From Cyanoderma ruficeps (taxonomy: Eukaryota; Chordata; Aves; Passeriformes; Timaliidae): a DNA stretch of 64,000 nt. The translations under genes were made by a program, and so were the position numbers. The notes beneath the pieces are model-generated. The model had not been told where the DNA came from. It saw nothing but the letters and a program-made list of their open reading frames with translations, and made no database searches. Within the stretch, counting starts at the first letter, position 1, and each line of letters opens with the position of its first letter. Location of the stretch: the NCBI GenBank assembly GCA_008694505.1, contig VZDJ01007747.1, positions 13,606,059 to 13,670,058 of the forward strand, given 5' to 3'. Below are positions 10,593-24,082 of the stretch, piece by piece.

Positions 10593-12530
10593 ATGAGACT
10601 ACTGGTACACCAGTACCAGTGGCCAGCACAGCAATCCTTGCATTGCCCTGTGCTGCTGAGTCTGGCTGACTGCGCAACTGCATATGAAAACACTTTATAG
10701 TCAGAAAGGTCACAAAGATATTTTCATAGTCTATTACAGCAACCTGAACAAAATTTAGAAGTATATTGATGGAAGCAGTTCAGACTAATCCTTTAAAATT
10801 GAAAAGGTGTAAGTACCTTTGGTTTACTATGACAAGGAAGAAAAGTTTTTCTTCTATGTCAATGAGAAAGATGAAAAAAAGAATTAGAAGCAATGGAAAT
10901 TTGTCAGGAATCAAGATCATCAAATCCAGCCTTTGTTCCTGCTTGCAGCCATGCAAAACAATTATTTCAGTAACTTTTTTTCTTTTTAAGGTTAAACATC
11001 TTAGATTTTTTACACCTGGAAAATAATAGTAGAAGAATTTTCAACATATTTATCATTAGCTCTAGCTATTGCTTCATAGAAAAAACTCATCTATTTGCTT
11101 AACTTAAAGAGCTATCTTTTCTCCAATTACTCCTACACTATACTTTGTGAATCTAGTTGCTATATAAGTTAGATTTCTGTTCTTCTTATCTACCTAGCAA
11201 CATCTATCGCAAATTTAACTCATCTTTCTTGATCATCAGTGGTCATAATTTATACGTGATATTGAAACTAACAGAAATAGATAGGCCTGAAACTGGAATG
11301 TTTGGCAGAGAAATTCTGAGTAAAGCTCTTAGCATACTTATATGGATAGATAAATTATTCTGAAAATCTGAAGCACCACCTTTTACAATAAAAGGATTGT
11401 GTCTTTATTTGTTCTCTCTTCAGCTATAGACAGCATATGGAATAACTGTGACTAAGACCTATGCAATTACTGAGAGGCAAATTAGGTGGCAGAAGAATAT
11501 CAAAGGAAGATCGTGGTTGTAATAAAACCAGCTTCCATAATTTTGATTGTGTAGAAGTGTATCACATGATCATAAGAATGGTGAGGACTTTGGCACAGGA
11601 TGGCACAAAGTCTGTCAATAGATCTTAACGAGCTCAGCACAGGTGCTGTTAAGTTGCATATTGTTACAGTAAAAAAATACTTAAAACTATTTAACTTTTT
11701 GACATTCAAGCTGTTAAAGATGATTAAATATAATGTAGCAATAGCTATAGGGCATGTAGAGATCATAAAAAGATGAAAGAGGCACGGCGTGATAACCCAA
11801 CAGTGCATCAGCTGTAATGGCAGAACAGTAATAGTCTACATATTCTTCATGCAGCTCCCATGCTGCTCAAAATCCTCTCTGTCATGGAGTAGATTAATGA
11901 AACTGAGAAGAACTTTACAAAGGTAGTACTTTGCTGCTAAAAACTGTTAACTATCTAATCTTCTGGGAGACTGATGTTACCGTTTTACACTGTAAATTCT
12001 TTTCTAGAATTCTTCATTTTCTGTGTACCTAGAGACCTTGATTATTATAAATTACTTGTGCTCTACACCTGGTAATTTTGTTTAAACCCAACTACTGATT
12101 TGTTGGGAAAAGACTGATTCTTGTAAGTTGACACAGAAAAAACACATATAAAATAAAACAAAACCAAAAGAAAATCACACCAAAGAAAAGACACACAGAG
12201 CTGGATTCTGACACCTTTTTCCCTTCCATCTAGAAAGTTGCAACTTATTTCTGTGAAATGTCTTTAATTTTCTGATTATCTGTTTATTTCTTAGAATTTA
12301 AATGAAAATAATGTTTCCTGCTGATTACTTGAAAACACTCTCCCCATCATTTTTTAAGACCTTTGCTAGAAAATGTTCGTGAAAGTTTAGTGGACAGTGT
12401 ACATTAATTTTCTAGATTTCTTAAAAATTTACCATATAATCTTGAAACATACTTAATTCTATTATGCCATTATGTTGAACAGGAAACATTTCATAAATCC
12501 GTTAAAAGCCATGTAATACTTGCTCAAAAC
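10593..12530. other. AT-rich unannotated stretch
   Basis: Nothing recognisable beyond short open frames expected by chance. The first 100 bases are slightly GC-richer and could be a more diverged continuation of the CR1 fragment, but I cannot align them. Confidence 0.5.
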
Positions 12531-12652
12531 CTGTATAGGTCCATAGACTCTACCATGAGCAGTTCTTATGACAGTGAAATTACTAGCATGAAGGCACTCA
12601 AGAATCCAAGTTTTGCAGTCCTGGCTATAAATTCTTGTCATATTAAATCTCA
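12531..12652 (-). CDS. Exon-like open segment, unrecognised
   Basis: The minus-strand acceptor GAATGCCTTCTGTATTTAG is followed by 40 open codons (RFNMTRIYSQDCKTWILE and onward, ending HGRVYGPIQ). The natural end, CAG followed by GTTTTG, is a poor donor; GTAGAG and GTATTA donors exist nearby. The end phase does not by itself connect to the chain at 2.9-8.1 kb. It could be an upstream exon of that candidate gene or chance. Confidence 0.17.
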
Positions 12653-14083
12653 CTAAATACAGAAGGCATTCAAGGGATTGACCTTAAGAATAAAAATAGA
12701 GAGGCAGAATTGTCGTCCGTGAAGAACTGTATGTCAGCATTTTGTTTTCACTTAATTCTGTCCTAGAGTCAGCATCTTTTCAACCATTTTTTAATGGAGA
12801 TCATATCTGATAGAAGATTCTTCATGTAATGTGCTCTGCCCAGCTTTTATTCCAGTATTTGACTTTCCTATAAAAGCCCTGTTTACATACATTGTTTCTC
12901 AGGGAAACAAGTATCTTGGCTCTTTATGAGGACTCAAATGTATTGCACATTACTGGCAACTTCAGCAAGAGATGCTGGAAGAATTGTGATTCATGGACCC
13001 TTGAAACCCTGCAGGGATTGCAGTCTTCTACTAATTTGTCTGTGACTCCTAGCCACATATTCTTTCCTCCATAATATCATCTTTTTTCAACACCTAACAG
13101 CACTTTCTATGAAAGTGCTTTATTTTGTCAAGAAATGTAAGCACTTCCTTCTAAAGTGCTACTGGAGCAAGATACTGTCTTGTAGTTTCTGCCTTACAAC
13201 TCTATGAAATTCAGCATGATAGACATAAATAACTGAATGTTTCATTCAGATTTTAGATACAATATCTATTTCAGGTTCAAAAAAACTTAATAAACAGATT
13301 CCGAAAAAATATTCTCAGAATTTCTTCTCAAAGGCAAGGCCCACTAAGAAAAATTCTCTGTTGCAATAGTGTCTTGATTTAGCAGCAATATTCCTCAATA
13401 CAATGCCCCTACTGAAACTTTTGCAAATCAGATTCCACTCACGCACTTTCCTTCTTTCCTCTCTGCCTTCCCACTCCAGGGGTGGAGTGGAGAACTTGAG
13501 GCACAGAAGTGAAAACCACAGGTTGAGATAACAATCTAACGGAAACAGCAATGAGATAAGAAAACAAACAGTAACAACAAGCATATTACTAGCAGAAGTT
13601 ATGAGACAAAGGAGTGATTTACACAGAAAGTAAAACAATAGTGGGCCATTTTGCCCACCACAATTACTGCCTTGACCAAAAATGAGAGACTCCCTTACTC
13701 CCACCCCTGGCTGAGGTGATCCAGCAGGCTCTGCCTCCCCAGAAGCTGGCACTACAGGAAGGCACCACTGAGCCTGGATACTTTAATAATAATACCTGTG
13801 TCCTGGCTGGGACTGGGACAAATGAGTAACTGCCTTTCAGCCTGCACTTAGGAGTTTTGAGACTGATAAAAACAGCTACACAGGAAGAAGAATGTCCAAA
13901 GAATATAGCAAAATAGGAACAAGGGAAAAGAAAGAGCAGCATGATACTTTGCACAATGATACATTGCATAAGAATAAACGCGTGCACAAAATTTAAGCAT
14001 ATTCCTTTAGATAAAAATTCCATGTTTTTAATTCAGCCTTTTTTATTTACTACTTCCATCCTTTTTTTCTTTCTTTGTTTCAG

Positions 14084-14233
14084 AAACATATCGCTTAGTG
14101 CCCACTTTTTTACTGTAGCTGAAACAACTGGAGATGGTTCTGAGAAGTGGAAATTTATGAAGACATTAAAGGAAGACAGGCAAAGCATCTTGTCAGATGA
14201 TCGAGCCATGTCAGCCGATACTGATGGAAGAGG
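14084..14233 (+). CDS. Candidate exon, unrecognised protein
   Basis: A long pyrimidine tract (CCTTTTTTTCTTTCTTTGTTTCAG) ends at 14083 and a GTAACT donor follows position 14233. The 150-nt segment is open in one frame, phase 2 at both ends, so it could be a cassette exon. A second acceptor (ACTTTTTTACTGTAG, ending 14118) would give a 115-nt exon. The translation includes ETTGDGSEKWKFMKTLKEDR followed by QSILSDDRAMSADTDGRG, a soluble, charged, Ser/Asp-rich stretch unlike random AT-rich translation; it resembles a cytoplasmic linker. I cannot name the protein. No partner exon with compelling quality was found on this strand nearby, so if real its gene has long introns. Confidence 0.37.
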
Positions 14234-17200
14234 GTAACTTGTTCAAATATCCCAATTAGAATTTACTCTAAAGATAGTGTGTATAAATAGCAAATGCATT
14301 TTAGATTCCAGGGCTAACTTTCAGACTTGGAGTGGTTATTTACATCTGATCTTAACAAGAAATTAAATCTTCCACAAATTTATATATATGTGTTGTACAT
14401 GTTTGATCAGGTTAATTTTACAGCTCCTGGGTGAAATTTCTGTGTAAAAAGAATAGCATAACAGCATCATATTTTGGCACCTGAAATCAAAGGATATTAT
14501 TGAAAATTGACAGGAAATCAAAGTTTTGGTCTTTGTTTCAAATCCTCTACACTGGGATCTTTTCAGATTTGAGGAAAGTCTTAACCAATAGGTTACTGAA
14601 GAATGGATTATGGTTTAGGGTGTAGGCATAAAGGGTATAAATGTTTTGGAAAGACCTTAGGTTTTACTTTAGATTAGAATAAAAAAAATAATCTGAGGGG
14701 AAGCTTGGCAGGAAAAAAAAAAATAAACAAAAATTTGTTTTTGTGGGGTTATTCCCCAAAAACCTTCTCTTTTTTTCTCCTTTTTTCTTTTTTTTTTCCA
14801 GACAGTATTATTTTTCAATTTAGAAGAAATGAGTTTTGAAACATAAATGATGAAAAGGTGCACAAGCGTGATTCTAAGGCTATGTTAATCATTATTCATG
14901 CAAGTGAAGTTGTCATAATTACTTTCAGACTTGATTACTGCTCCTAGAAATCCATCTTTTGATATGGAAAAGGGCGGGAGCTTCATCATCTTTTTCATCT
15001 ATTCCTAATATTGTTGGACTGTTTCGGGGTTGCAATAAAATACTTTCAGTGTGCCATGACTAAAATATTATGGAAGGATCATACATGGAGAATTCCATGT
15101 TGAAGTTTGAAATGAGTTTTAGGCTCAAGAAGATATACAAGGATTTTCTTTACTAAGTTATGAACAAAACATATCCTTCCAAACATTACTACTTCTGTAT
15201 TAGTACATAAACATTTTTTCTGAGAAGATACAAAAGAAGTCAATTATTTATTCTGTGTTACTGTAATTTTAAGACATTCAAGTATTATTTGGAATAATTT
15301 ATCAGTCCCTACTGATCTTCATAATAGAATAACCCCAGCATTCAAAATTAATGCTTACTGAAAGTCTGTGCTATGACAACATGTCCCTCTCTCCTCCTCA
15401 TTTCCCCCACTCTTCCCATGTCTCTGTATTTATATCATAAGTACTACTAATCCAGGCTTTATTCTGAATGAAAGTTTTAGACTTAGCAAACTGTGAAAAA
15501 AAGACAATTTTGTATTGTTTTTCCAGTATTGATCAATAAAACCAGGTTAGGAATTCACAGAGATTCTTTCTTTCTTACAAGAACAAATATTTAAAATCAC
15601 TTGGAAACAAAGTAATGATTTTTAGCTGAGACAGGAACCTGAACTTCTGGAGTTATCAGTACTTTACATTGGTTCATTTTTGCATCCTATTCTATATTTC
15701 ATGCAACAATTTTTATTGTGAAGTAAGCTGCCAGATGAACTTTTACTTCAGAAAAAATAATGTCTGAGGTGGCCAAGGTAAAGCTTATCAGCTGCAGAAC
15801 ACAGAGGCTGGCCTGAATTGAACATAACTATAACAACTTTTTCATGTCACAGGACATAATGCCCCTCTCTTTTGCCTACAACTCCAAAGGTACCTCTTCT
15901 TTAGATTTACATTTTTATTAACTTTTTACATGAAAACCTGTAGTTTATTGTCCTTTCTACAAACAATTGAAGCAGTAGGCTGACCAACTAAGAGATAAAC
16001 AGAAGCTTATTTCGACAAAGTTTTACTACTGGTGTTGTGCTAGATTTGCTTTGTTGCATTTTCATGTTAGAAGCCTATCAGTGTGTAGCCATGAGATACT
16101 GTCCTGCATTTCAAATAAATACGCTGTGTGGAATGAATCTGGATTATGTGTAGAAAACCAGCCTCTAAGACTGGAACTACTTTTAGTCTGCGTGTTCAAG
16201 AACAAATGTGCATATCATATAAAAAATTCAGAACAGACTGTTACTATTTCATCAGCTGCCACAATAGTAAAGTATTACAGATATTTCACACACGAGAACA
16301 TGCTGCTCATCCGTGAAAACTTCTGACTGCAGTGAATTCAGTGAATTCTCTGTTTTGTTTGGAGCACAAGATCATTTTTTGTGACACAGTATTTATGTCT
16401 GTGTTCATCTGAGATGATGACTAATTATTACCATGCAAGAGGAAAACTACATTTTTATTAAACAATGGAGATGGGGGGGTCTGGGGGGAATGGGAAGAAA
16501 TAAATTGCCATGAAATGTGAAGAACTTGAAGAATATATGTTGCAGCTTGATTTGACAAGGGACATTTATCAAGCTGTCAATTGTACTGATTAACCAAACA
16601 ACCGCTCAGTATCACTTTTTACTTTTCCTTTTAGTAGAAATTATTATTTTAAGTAACATTTTTAAGCAATTTCCACTGTTAAAGGGTTTGCATTGAAGTA
16701 AATTAAAAAAAAGAAAGAAACCAGCCAACACAGGTATTATTCAAAGCCTGTTTATACACATTCCTTAATGTTATTTTTCATCAGGATAAAGAACTGCTTC
16801 AGTTTGCACTCAAACTGCAGCAAGCACAATCAGGCTGGCATACTGCAGAATTTAAATATGAGATATAGAAACATATAGAAAGGTGGTGTTCTCAAAATGG
16901 AAAACAGAAAACACATGTTATTTACATTATGCAGTTATGAATCTTATTGCCTCTTCCCATTCATGCCCCATTGGCTGTCATTCCACAGAGAATATCGGTA
17001 GGCACTGTATTTTCAGAGTTGCCAGTTTGTTATCAGGTTTAATGTCAAGATAATTATAGCCTGAACAAAGAAAGCTATACTTCAACTGCTCAATAAATTA
17101 AATTTTTTTCCCATTAGATTTCAACACACTTACGCAAAAAATAGCCCTGTATTCCATTACTTGGACTGCTGTCACTTACCTCAGCAACAAGGCTGTTGGA

Positions 17201-18978
17201 CAATTACAATTCCAGTGAGACAGCAGCTACACAGAAGCTTCTACTAACAAATAGACTAATTTCTGCACTAAATATCCAACAAACCACATTCCGTACCTCT
17301 TTTAATAATTTTTAATACCTATTTTTAGAGACATAGCAGTGACAGACAATATAGGTCATTTCAGAATGCAAGTCTGGAGTCATCTTGATAGTGTTTTGAA
17401 ATTTGTTAATCTCAAGGCCTGTGAATCTTTCTGAACAAAAGTCAGCATTTCTTTTCATTCTGTGCCTGTGCTGATACACAGGAACTTTTTCTGAAGGCTG
17501 GGATATCTGCACTGATACAAATTTTATAGTATTTCTGGTGGGTCATCACAATTGTGACAGCTATATTGTTCAGCCACCCTTTGGTAAGCCATGCAACCCT
17601 CCAGCAATAATGAGAAAAATAAACAGGAAGGAGTCACTTTTATAAAGTCCCCTAAAGTTTTCACTTCTAGTGCCATTTAATGGCTTAAAACCAGGAAGAT
17701 ATCTGTAAAATAGAAGCCCCAGGTCATGAGCATGCAACTGTTGTACAGACATCTAACTAGTGTTCATTTCAAATGGAGTTAGCTGCCTAAAGTATTCTAC
17801 AAACATCTGGGAAAATTTTAGTTGCTACAGTTGTGAGCTACTTAAACTATGATAGTTTGTGGAGAGTCACTCTTGAGAGGCACATCAGGTCTGTGGATTA
17901 GAGAAATGAAAATTAGCACAACTCTAAGCAGCTCAAATCTATCCCATCTCAAACTTATTCAAAGTTGTGAGAATATATTCTCATCCAGCACACTACAGAA
18001 GAAATCAATCATATAATTACTTAAAAGCTTATAGCTTAAAGGCGTTTCTCAGCCTCAAGGCCCCTTTGTGTCGAGGCAACAGAATGTCTTCTAGTAAATA
18101 TTTTACTAGCACACTACGTGCAGTTTTTTGGGTTTTTTTTTTTCCCATGAACAAAGCACAACCTACCTTAATTTCTCAAAAGGAATCATAATTCTCTTGT
18201 TTACATTTCTGTCACTCAAAGAAAAAAAAGTTTTGTCTTCCTGCTATATTTTGTGTTAAGAACAAATTATAATAATACAATCCCCACTGATTTTTTTTCC
18301 ACTTTTTCCTCAGTTCTTTCTTGCTTAAAACGCCTGTCAGTACTTTTAACAGCTCCTTATATCTCCAACAAGACTTGGCCTTAGGCTGTAGCCTGACAGA
18401 GACACCCGGGATACCTCTGTCACTTCATAGGTGGCAGCTGTCACCATCCCAATACTCCTTTTGCTAGGAAATGTGTGGAGCTACTTGGACTTCCTGTAGC
18501 TGTTGTAAAGGCACATAACCAAGGATGTCTCAACATGGCACTATTACATGATCCAGCTTTTTTACAGTTTAGAAATAACTTGAAGAGTTGGTCCCGCAGT
18601 TATACCAAATTTGGCACTTAGGTTTCTGGTACTTTTCATAAAAATATTGAGCTTTTACTGTGCAGTAATTAACACAGGATAAAATATTAAAAGGATGCAA
18701 AATATTGTGTTTAAAAGGAAATGGAAAATTCCGCCCATACTACCTCATTTTCCTCACAGTCACCCTCACCTATATATCTGCATTCCTGGAATGACTCGCT
18801 ATGTCATCAAACTCCATAAAAAAATATAGCAAGAATTTTTTTAAGACAAATCAGTCTAGCCACCTGCTCCAGCATTAAGAATTGCAAAAATATACATGCT
18901 AAATTACAGCGATTTCTCTGAGACAACGATCAATAATGTCCCATCAGTATTTTAAACAAGGAAGGAACTTCTCAAAAA
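14234..18978. other. AT-rich unannotated stretch
   Basis: No repeat of known family and no firm gene. It holds a G-rich run at 16473-16494 and an acceptor-like site ending at 17118 followed by about 42 open codons, with a GTGAGA donor at 17215; this was judged ambiguous because an equally plausible exon can be drawn on the other strand. Confidence 0.5.
16473..16494 (+). other. Potential G-quadruplex sequence
   Basis: Runs of seven, six and three G separated by TCT and AAT. The seven-G run can supply two GGG tracts, so four tracts with loops of 1-3 nt are available. It stands out in very AT-rich surroundings. No gene or promoter is attached to it. Confidence 0.6.
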
Positions 18979-19055
18979 NNNNNNNNNNNNNNNNNNNNNN
19001 NNNNNNNNNNNNNNNNNNNNNNNNNNNNNNNNNNNNNNNNNNNNNNNNNNNNNNN
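18979..19055. other. Assembly gap (77 N)
   Basis: Run of 77 undetermined bases. The open frame that spans it (18936-19253) is an artefact of reading through N. The true gap length may differ. Confidence 1.
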
Positions 19056-21784
19056 AAAAGACTATACACTTACAATTTTTCCCACTATTTGTGGGAAACA
19101 GAAAAAGCTGTCATTGCTGGGAGATTGGAAGTTGCCCTTATAACAATGTTACTTAAGGAGTCACTATTTGCTTACTCAAACATGGATGAAATTAACCATG
19201 GGGATTTGAAACAGTGTAATTCTTTGGAATACACTTCAAATTTAAAAACGTGACAGCATTAATGATCCTAATGATCTGTTCAGAGCTGTTTTGTGGAAGA
19301 AATTATAAAATTTCAGTACCATCAGTAAATATATGACTTCTTATGTCTCAACTTGACACTTTATATTTTTCTTCTATTGCAGAAGTTTGCATTTGTCAAC
19401 ACAAATCCTAAAGGCAAGCCTGTTTTTGATAAAGAGATGACTTAAGATGCTTGAGATCCCTTCTACCTCCTGAGGGTCTGCAAACAGACAAATTACATTC
19501 TTGCCTGTGCTACCCTGTAATATAAAAATCTTTACTCTTTCAGTTTAACTGGGTTCCAAATTCCAATCACTTACTCTTATTTTAAATAAAGACTTTTTAA
19601 AATTTTATTTTAATTTAAAACTAAAGCTGAAGCCTAGACCTCTGAATCCTTCTGAGATGAGATTGGATACAAAGGATCCTTCCTCCACTCCAGCTCTTTT
19701 GCACTCAGGCTCAACATACAGTTACTGTTACCACTGTTTCTTTATTTAGGAACATTGAGATATTATTTAAGTGCCAATAAAATCCAAAATGAAAAATCCA
19801 TATTTGTCCATCCATGCATATGGTAAGCACAATGACAAACTAGTTGATTTGATACCATGGGACAAAAGTAAAGTCAAAGACTTGCCAGAGGGATGTTTGT
19901 ACATAACAGATTATACTAATTACCTTGTAGGGACAAATTTAAATTCTATGTATTAACTCTTGTTAATCCCAGGTGGGAAAGATAAAACATTTCTATAAAG
20001 GAAGAAGGAAGAGTAAGTAGGTTGCACAGAGAAGCACTGGATTTTAACACTTATTATGTTTACAGATCTGTATCCTCCAGGGCTGTATATCCCCATGTAA
20101 CTGAAATAATTGTTCAGTGGCCTCATTCTATGGGTAATGGCTTTCAATAGACACCTGGTACTTCTGTGGATGCTGTTCTGGTGTGATGCCACAGATATCG
20201 TGTGTTGCTGCAAAATCATCCCCTCCGTTTTAATGAAGGCCTTACAATATCACCCCATTGTACAGCTACAGGGCCCCCCACCTCCCAGCTTCACAACCCA
20301 TAATGAGATATGAACTACATGGAGGCTAAAAAAACCTTATTCCAAAAAGAAAAGAACAGTATGACCTGAGCTACCATGTATTCTCAATTCGATCGTGCTA
20401 CTGAGATTTTAAACAGAAGCAAGCAGACAGGATAGCAGGCAGAATCTCAGGACCAGATCTTTGGCCTTCAGCTATATGGAAGAATAATTAAACCCACAAC
20501 AGTTTAGAGCATCTCAAGCTTTGGCTCATTGCCATTTTCAGAGTCAGGAGACAAAAGCTAATGCCTTATGGCTTCTGTCTTCTTTCTCCAGTTCCTGTGT
20601 CTGCCAAAGACTTGGATCATCTTAATTTACTATCTTGCTTGTGTTGGCTTTTTCCTTTAAGCCTTTAACTGGCTTTGGTCTTGAGACCTTGCAAAGCACT
20701 TTAAAATCTGTATGAGCCCTCTTTTTAGGTGTTTGGAAAAAGAAAAAAAAGTTTTAGTTTGGTAGGATTGTGCAGTGGACTGAGCAGTTGAATGTGGCTT
20801 TCTTTGTAGCAATACTAGTAGAATGAAAGAGAAATACTGGTAGAAAGAGGAAAGAGAACAAGGAGGGCAGGAAAAAGGAATATTGCTAAGTTAAGAAATA
20901 ACAGAAAAGACAGCAACAAATTTTTAGCTATAAGAATGAGGAATTTACATGGTGTATTTATGGACTAGCAATATTATGCATCTATATAATCCTCATTTAC
21001 TCTACTCCTTTCAGCCAGCCTTGTTTGACCTATGGCTTTCACTTCTCATGCAATCTGTATAATTTCTTTAATTAGATACACTGAGGTCAAAGGCTTAGGC
21101 TTTTAAAGGATTAGACACTTATATAGATAGTGATAACAACCGTAGTTGCATTAGGTAAGATGAATCACTTTTTCTGAAGAGACATAAGCTTCATATTTTA
21201 TGGAACAAGTGAAGTTCAACTGAAAAAAGAATAAAACTTCCTAAAAGGTAAATTACTTCATATTTGTTCAATGAGGGATTCTTTTGCTTTCTTTAAAGTA
21301 TGATGTTAGATTGCATCCCAGATATAACACCAGACTCCATGAATCTTTTTAAGTGTTTGATCCTCTATTTCAAACACAAATGAGGACTACTTTGACTAAC
21401 ACTAACTTGTTTTAGTACTTGATCTCTCAAAACTTTATGACTTCTTTTTTTTCCTGCACTACAGCTAATTAAGGGTTTAAGATCCATTGCCAAAAGTCTA
21501 TTACTATTTCATTGCCTAACAGTGTTACACTGGTAGTAATAATTAAAAAGTATAAGCATGATATTAAAACCCATAGATGATAAGCCTACTCATAAACACA
21601 GGTGTATGAGTTTTTAAATATATTTACCATAATAATAGGTATTAATAGCAATTTTAGTGCATAAAAAGTGGCATTTATGTACATGTTAATTATGTTAATC
21701 ATCCTAATTTTTAAAAAAAATGGTAAAATCACCTAATTTTTTTCCATCCACCTCCTCCTAAAAACTTCCTTTTGCCAGCATGTC
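19056..21784. other. Unannotated stretch
   Basis: No repeat family or gene recognised. An exon-like segment at 19750-19822 (acceptor TGTTTCTTTATTTAG, donor GTAAGC, 73 nt, open in one frame) is noted but its residues are the Lys/Asn/Ile-rich mix expected by chance. Confidence 0.5.
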
Positions 21785-22374
21785 ATCAGGCACAGCATTG
21801 CCAGCTGGTCAAGGGAGGGAAGGGATTGTCCCCCTCTGCTCTGCACTGCTGGAGCCTCACCTTGAATATTGTGTGCAATTTCAGCCTCCACAATACAAGA
21901 AAGACATGAAACTATTAGAGCATGTCCAAAGGAGGGCAATGAAGGTGTTGAAGGACCTTGAAGGAAAACCTTATAAGGAGCTGCTGAGGTCACTTGGTCT
22001 GTTCATCCTGGAGAAGATGAGGCTGAGGGAAGGTCTCATTGCAGTTACAACTTCCTCATGAGGGGATGAAGAGGGGCAGGCACTCTCTGTGGTCACCAGT
22101 GACAGGACCTGAGAGAATGCCCTGAAGTTGCTTTAGGGGAAGTTTAGGCTGGATATTAGAAAACATTTCCTCACCCAGAGGGTGTTTGGACACTGGAGGA
22201 GGCTCTCCAGAAAAGTGGCCACAGCATCAAGCCTGACAGAGTTCAAGAAGTGTTTGGACAATGCTCTCAGGCACACAGTGTGACTCTTGGGGATGGTGCT
22301 GTGCAGGATCAGGGGTTTGACTTGATGATTTTTGTGTGTCCCTTTTAACTCAGCATATTCTGTGATTCTGTGAT
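21785..22374 (+). mobile_element. CR1 LINE, 590-bp 3' fragment
   Basis: Forward-oriented CR1. Landmarks in order: ATTGCCAGCTGGTCAAGGGAGG, CCCCTCTGCTCTGC, CTGGAGCCTCACCTTGAATATTGTG, ACAAGAAAGACATGAAACTA, CTGGAGAAGATGAGGCTGAGG, the TTAGAAAACATTTCCTCACCCAGAGGGTG block, and a terminal TGTGATTCTGTGAT. The 5' end of the fragment corresponds to the last codons of the ORF2 reverse transcriptase region (open frame [19 protein letters not shown]). It is 5'-truncated with many indels and inactive. Intact tail repeats suggest moderate age. Confidence 0.95.
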
Positions 22375-24082
22375 CATCTGTTAGCTAGTTCCTTACTCGA
22401 CTGTTCAGATTTTATTGTCACTTAGCGCCTACCCTTGTGGCTTTCTCAACTAATATGTTTGGAATGGATTGCTATTATAAAGCATAGAAGAAAAGATTGG
22501 TTTATGAATCTGTAGTCTATACCAGTCAGGATCTCAGCACAGATTTTTCTCCCAAATTTCAGGTAAATTTCCCTGACTTGGTCAACGGTTTATGTCTAAA
22601 TATTTTATGTGCACAGTCAATCACTTACTAAGATTTTTAAAGTTTTGCATGTTATCAATCACCAAGAATTTGCTGTGGCAAGAAGTCTCTCAAGCTCTAA
22701 GAGTAACCTTGGGAGGCATCCCTGCTCAAGGGGAGAGCCTGGTGTGCAGCCTGCTACCATGCCAGAGCGCTCAGCAGGCCCTGGGCTGTCTGCTGTTTAT
22801 GGAGTAAAATGATTGACTTAGAGTCATATTTGAATACCAGCAAGGTATCTGGGTCACTGCTGCTGACAGCTCTTGGCTACCGTGTTGCCATCTGTCCCCC
22901 AATGTCCAGAGTAAACTGGATGAGGTCACCACTGCCACCACTGGTGGTTATGGCGTGGGCAGGGCAGGGGAAGAGGGGTACCAGCCAACAAGGCTGATAT
23001 TGTTGCATTCTACTCCTAGCAACCCTTCCCTTCAGAGCAGCCTGCCCTTGCTGCTTCCTGGCAGCTAGGTGCAAGAAAAATCCACAAGATTGTATAGTCA
23101 GAGCTGTTTGGGGCAATGTCTTCATGACCAAGTTGGGGACTCTCTCCCAGACTAAGCTAACACTTAACCTAAAATCAGTGAACCTTAACTGAAGAAAGAA
23201 TAAAACTTAGGTTCCCTTTCTATGCAGCTGTACTTCCCACTAGTTAGCAAGCAGATTCGCCATTTTTCTCCTTCTCTTCTGCATCCCATATATCTTTAAT
23301 TATTTTCTGTAAAGTAAAATGGTTTCAGTGAGCAAGGCTGAGGGAGTCTTCTAACTTCATTATTACAGGAGAGCAGGAGTTAGAACTGGCATGTAAGATA
23401 GGATTGGTAAATTTAGAACACTTCAGGCAGGTATGAGAGACTACAAATGAATTATCTACCTACCTTTAGCTAAAATAGGAAGGCTTTTCTTCTGTCTCTT
23501 GGGGTTAGTCTATTAGATGCTCTTTGAAATATCTATTGGAGTTTTCGGGCAGGAAGCCCAAAGCTCTACTTCTACTTATTATATTCCTTGTAAAATGTAT
23601 TTTAATAAAGTCTGATAGGGTTTCATGCGTACGTAGTCACAGACACACATAGGGACAAAATTTCACTGGTTAGGCAATGTTATCATTAAAAAAATACACA
23701 ACAATGGGCTTATGGTATCTCCAGGACCAGACAGTAACTGAAAAGAACTTTTAGATATTTCATATGTGGGTTTACATATTTCTAGAGGAATAGAGAATTT
23801 CATTATTATCCTTATATTTCTTCACAAAATTGCAGAGAATGGCTGATGAGATTTTAGAGAGAACAGCAGAAAGTAAATTTTTACCTTTAGAATTATTTCA
23901 GGGTCTTATGATTTTTCTTGCCAATAGCAATCAATGAAAAAATATCAAGCCATGTCCCCCAAGTCACAAGTTCAAATTAAAATATTCAAATGTATATCAG
24001 AGAATTAACTGTTATAATAAGAATTCCTTTTTTTTTTTCCTACTGTATTCAAACTTTTCTTTGTATTTTTGCTATTCTATAG
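22375..24082. other. Unannotated stretch with a GC-richer patch
   Basis: The stretch 22690-23130 is GC-richer than its surroundings and carries overlapping open frames on both strands of 60-90 codons, none resembling a known family or flanked by good splice sites. It may be an old unrecognised repeat or non-coding transcript. The rest is AT-rich. Confidence 0.4.

Noticed and set aside
13315..14023. Overlapping minus-strand frames of 145 and 119 codons
   Set aside because: They are hydrophobic, Cys/Phe/Ser/Leu-rich translations of purine-rich DNA with no recognisable family and no consistent splice sites.
17119..17214. Plus-strand exon-like segment after a strong acceptor
   Set aside because: An equally plausible exon with a GTAAGTG donor can be drawn on the minus strand over the same bases, and the plus peptide is Cys/Gln-rich and unconvincing.
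18936..19253. 105-codon open frame on the plus strand
   Set aside because: It reads across the run of N, so its continuity is not real evidence.
19750..19822. 73-nt exon-like segment with GTAAGC donor
   Set aside because: Residue composition is what AT-rich random sequence gives; no neighbours.
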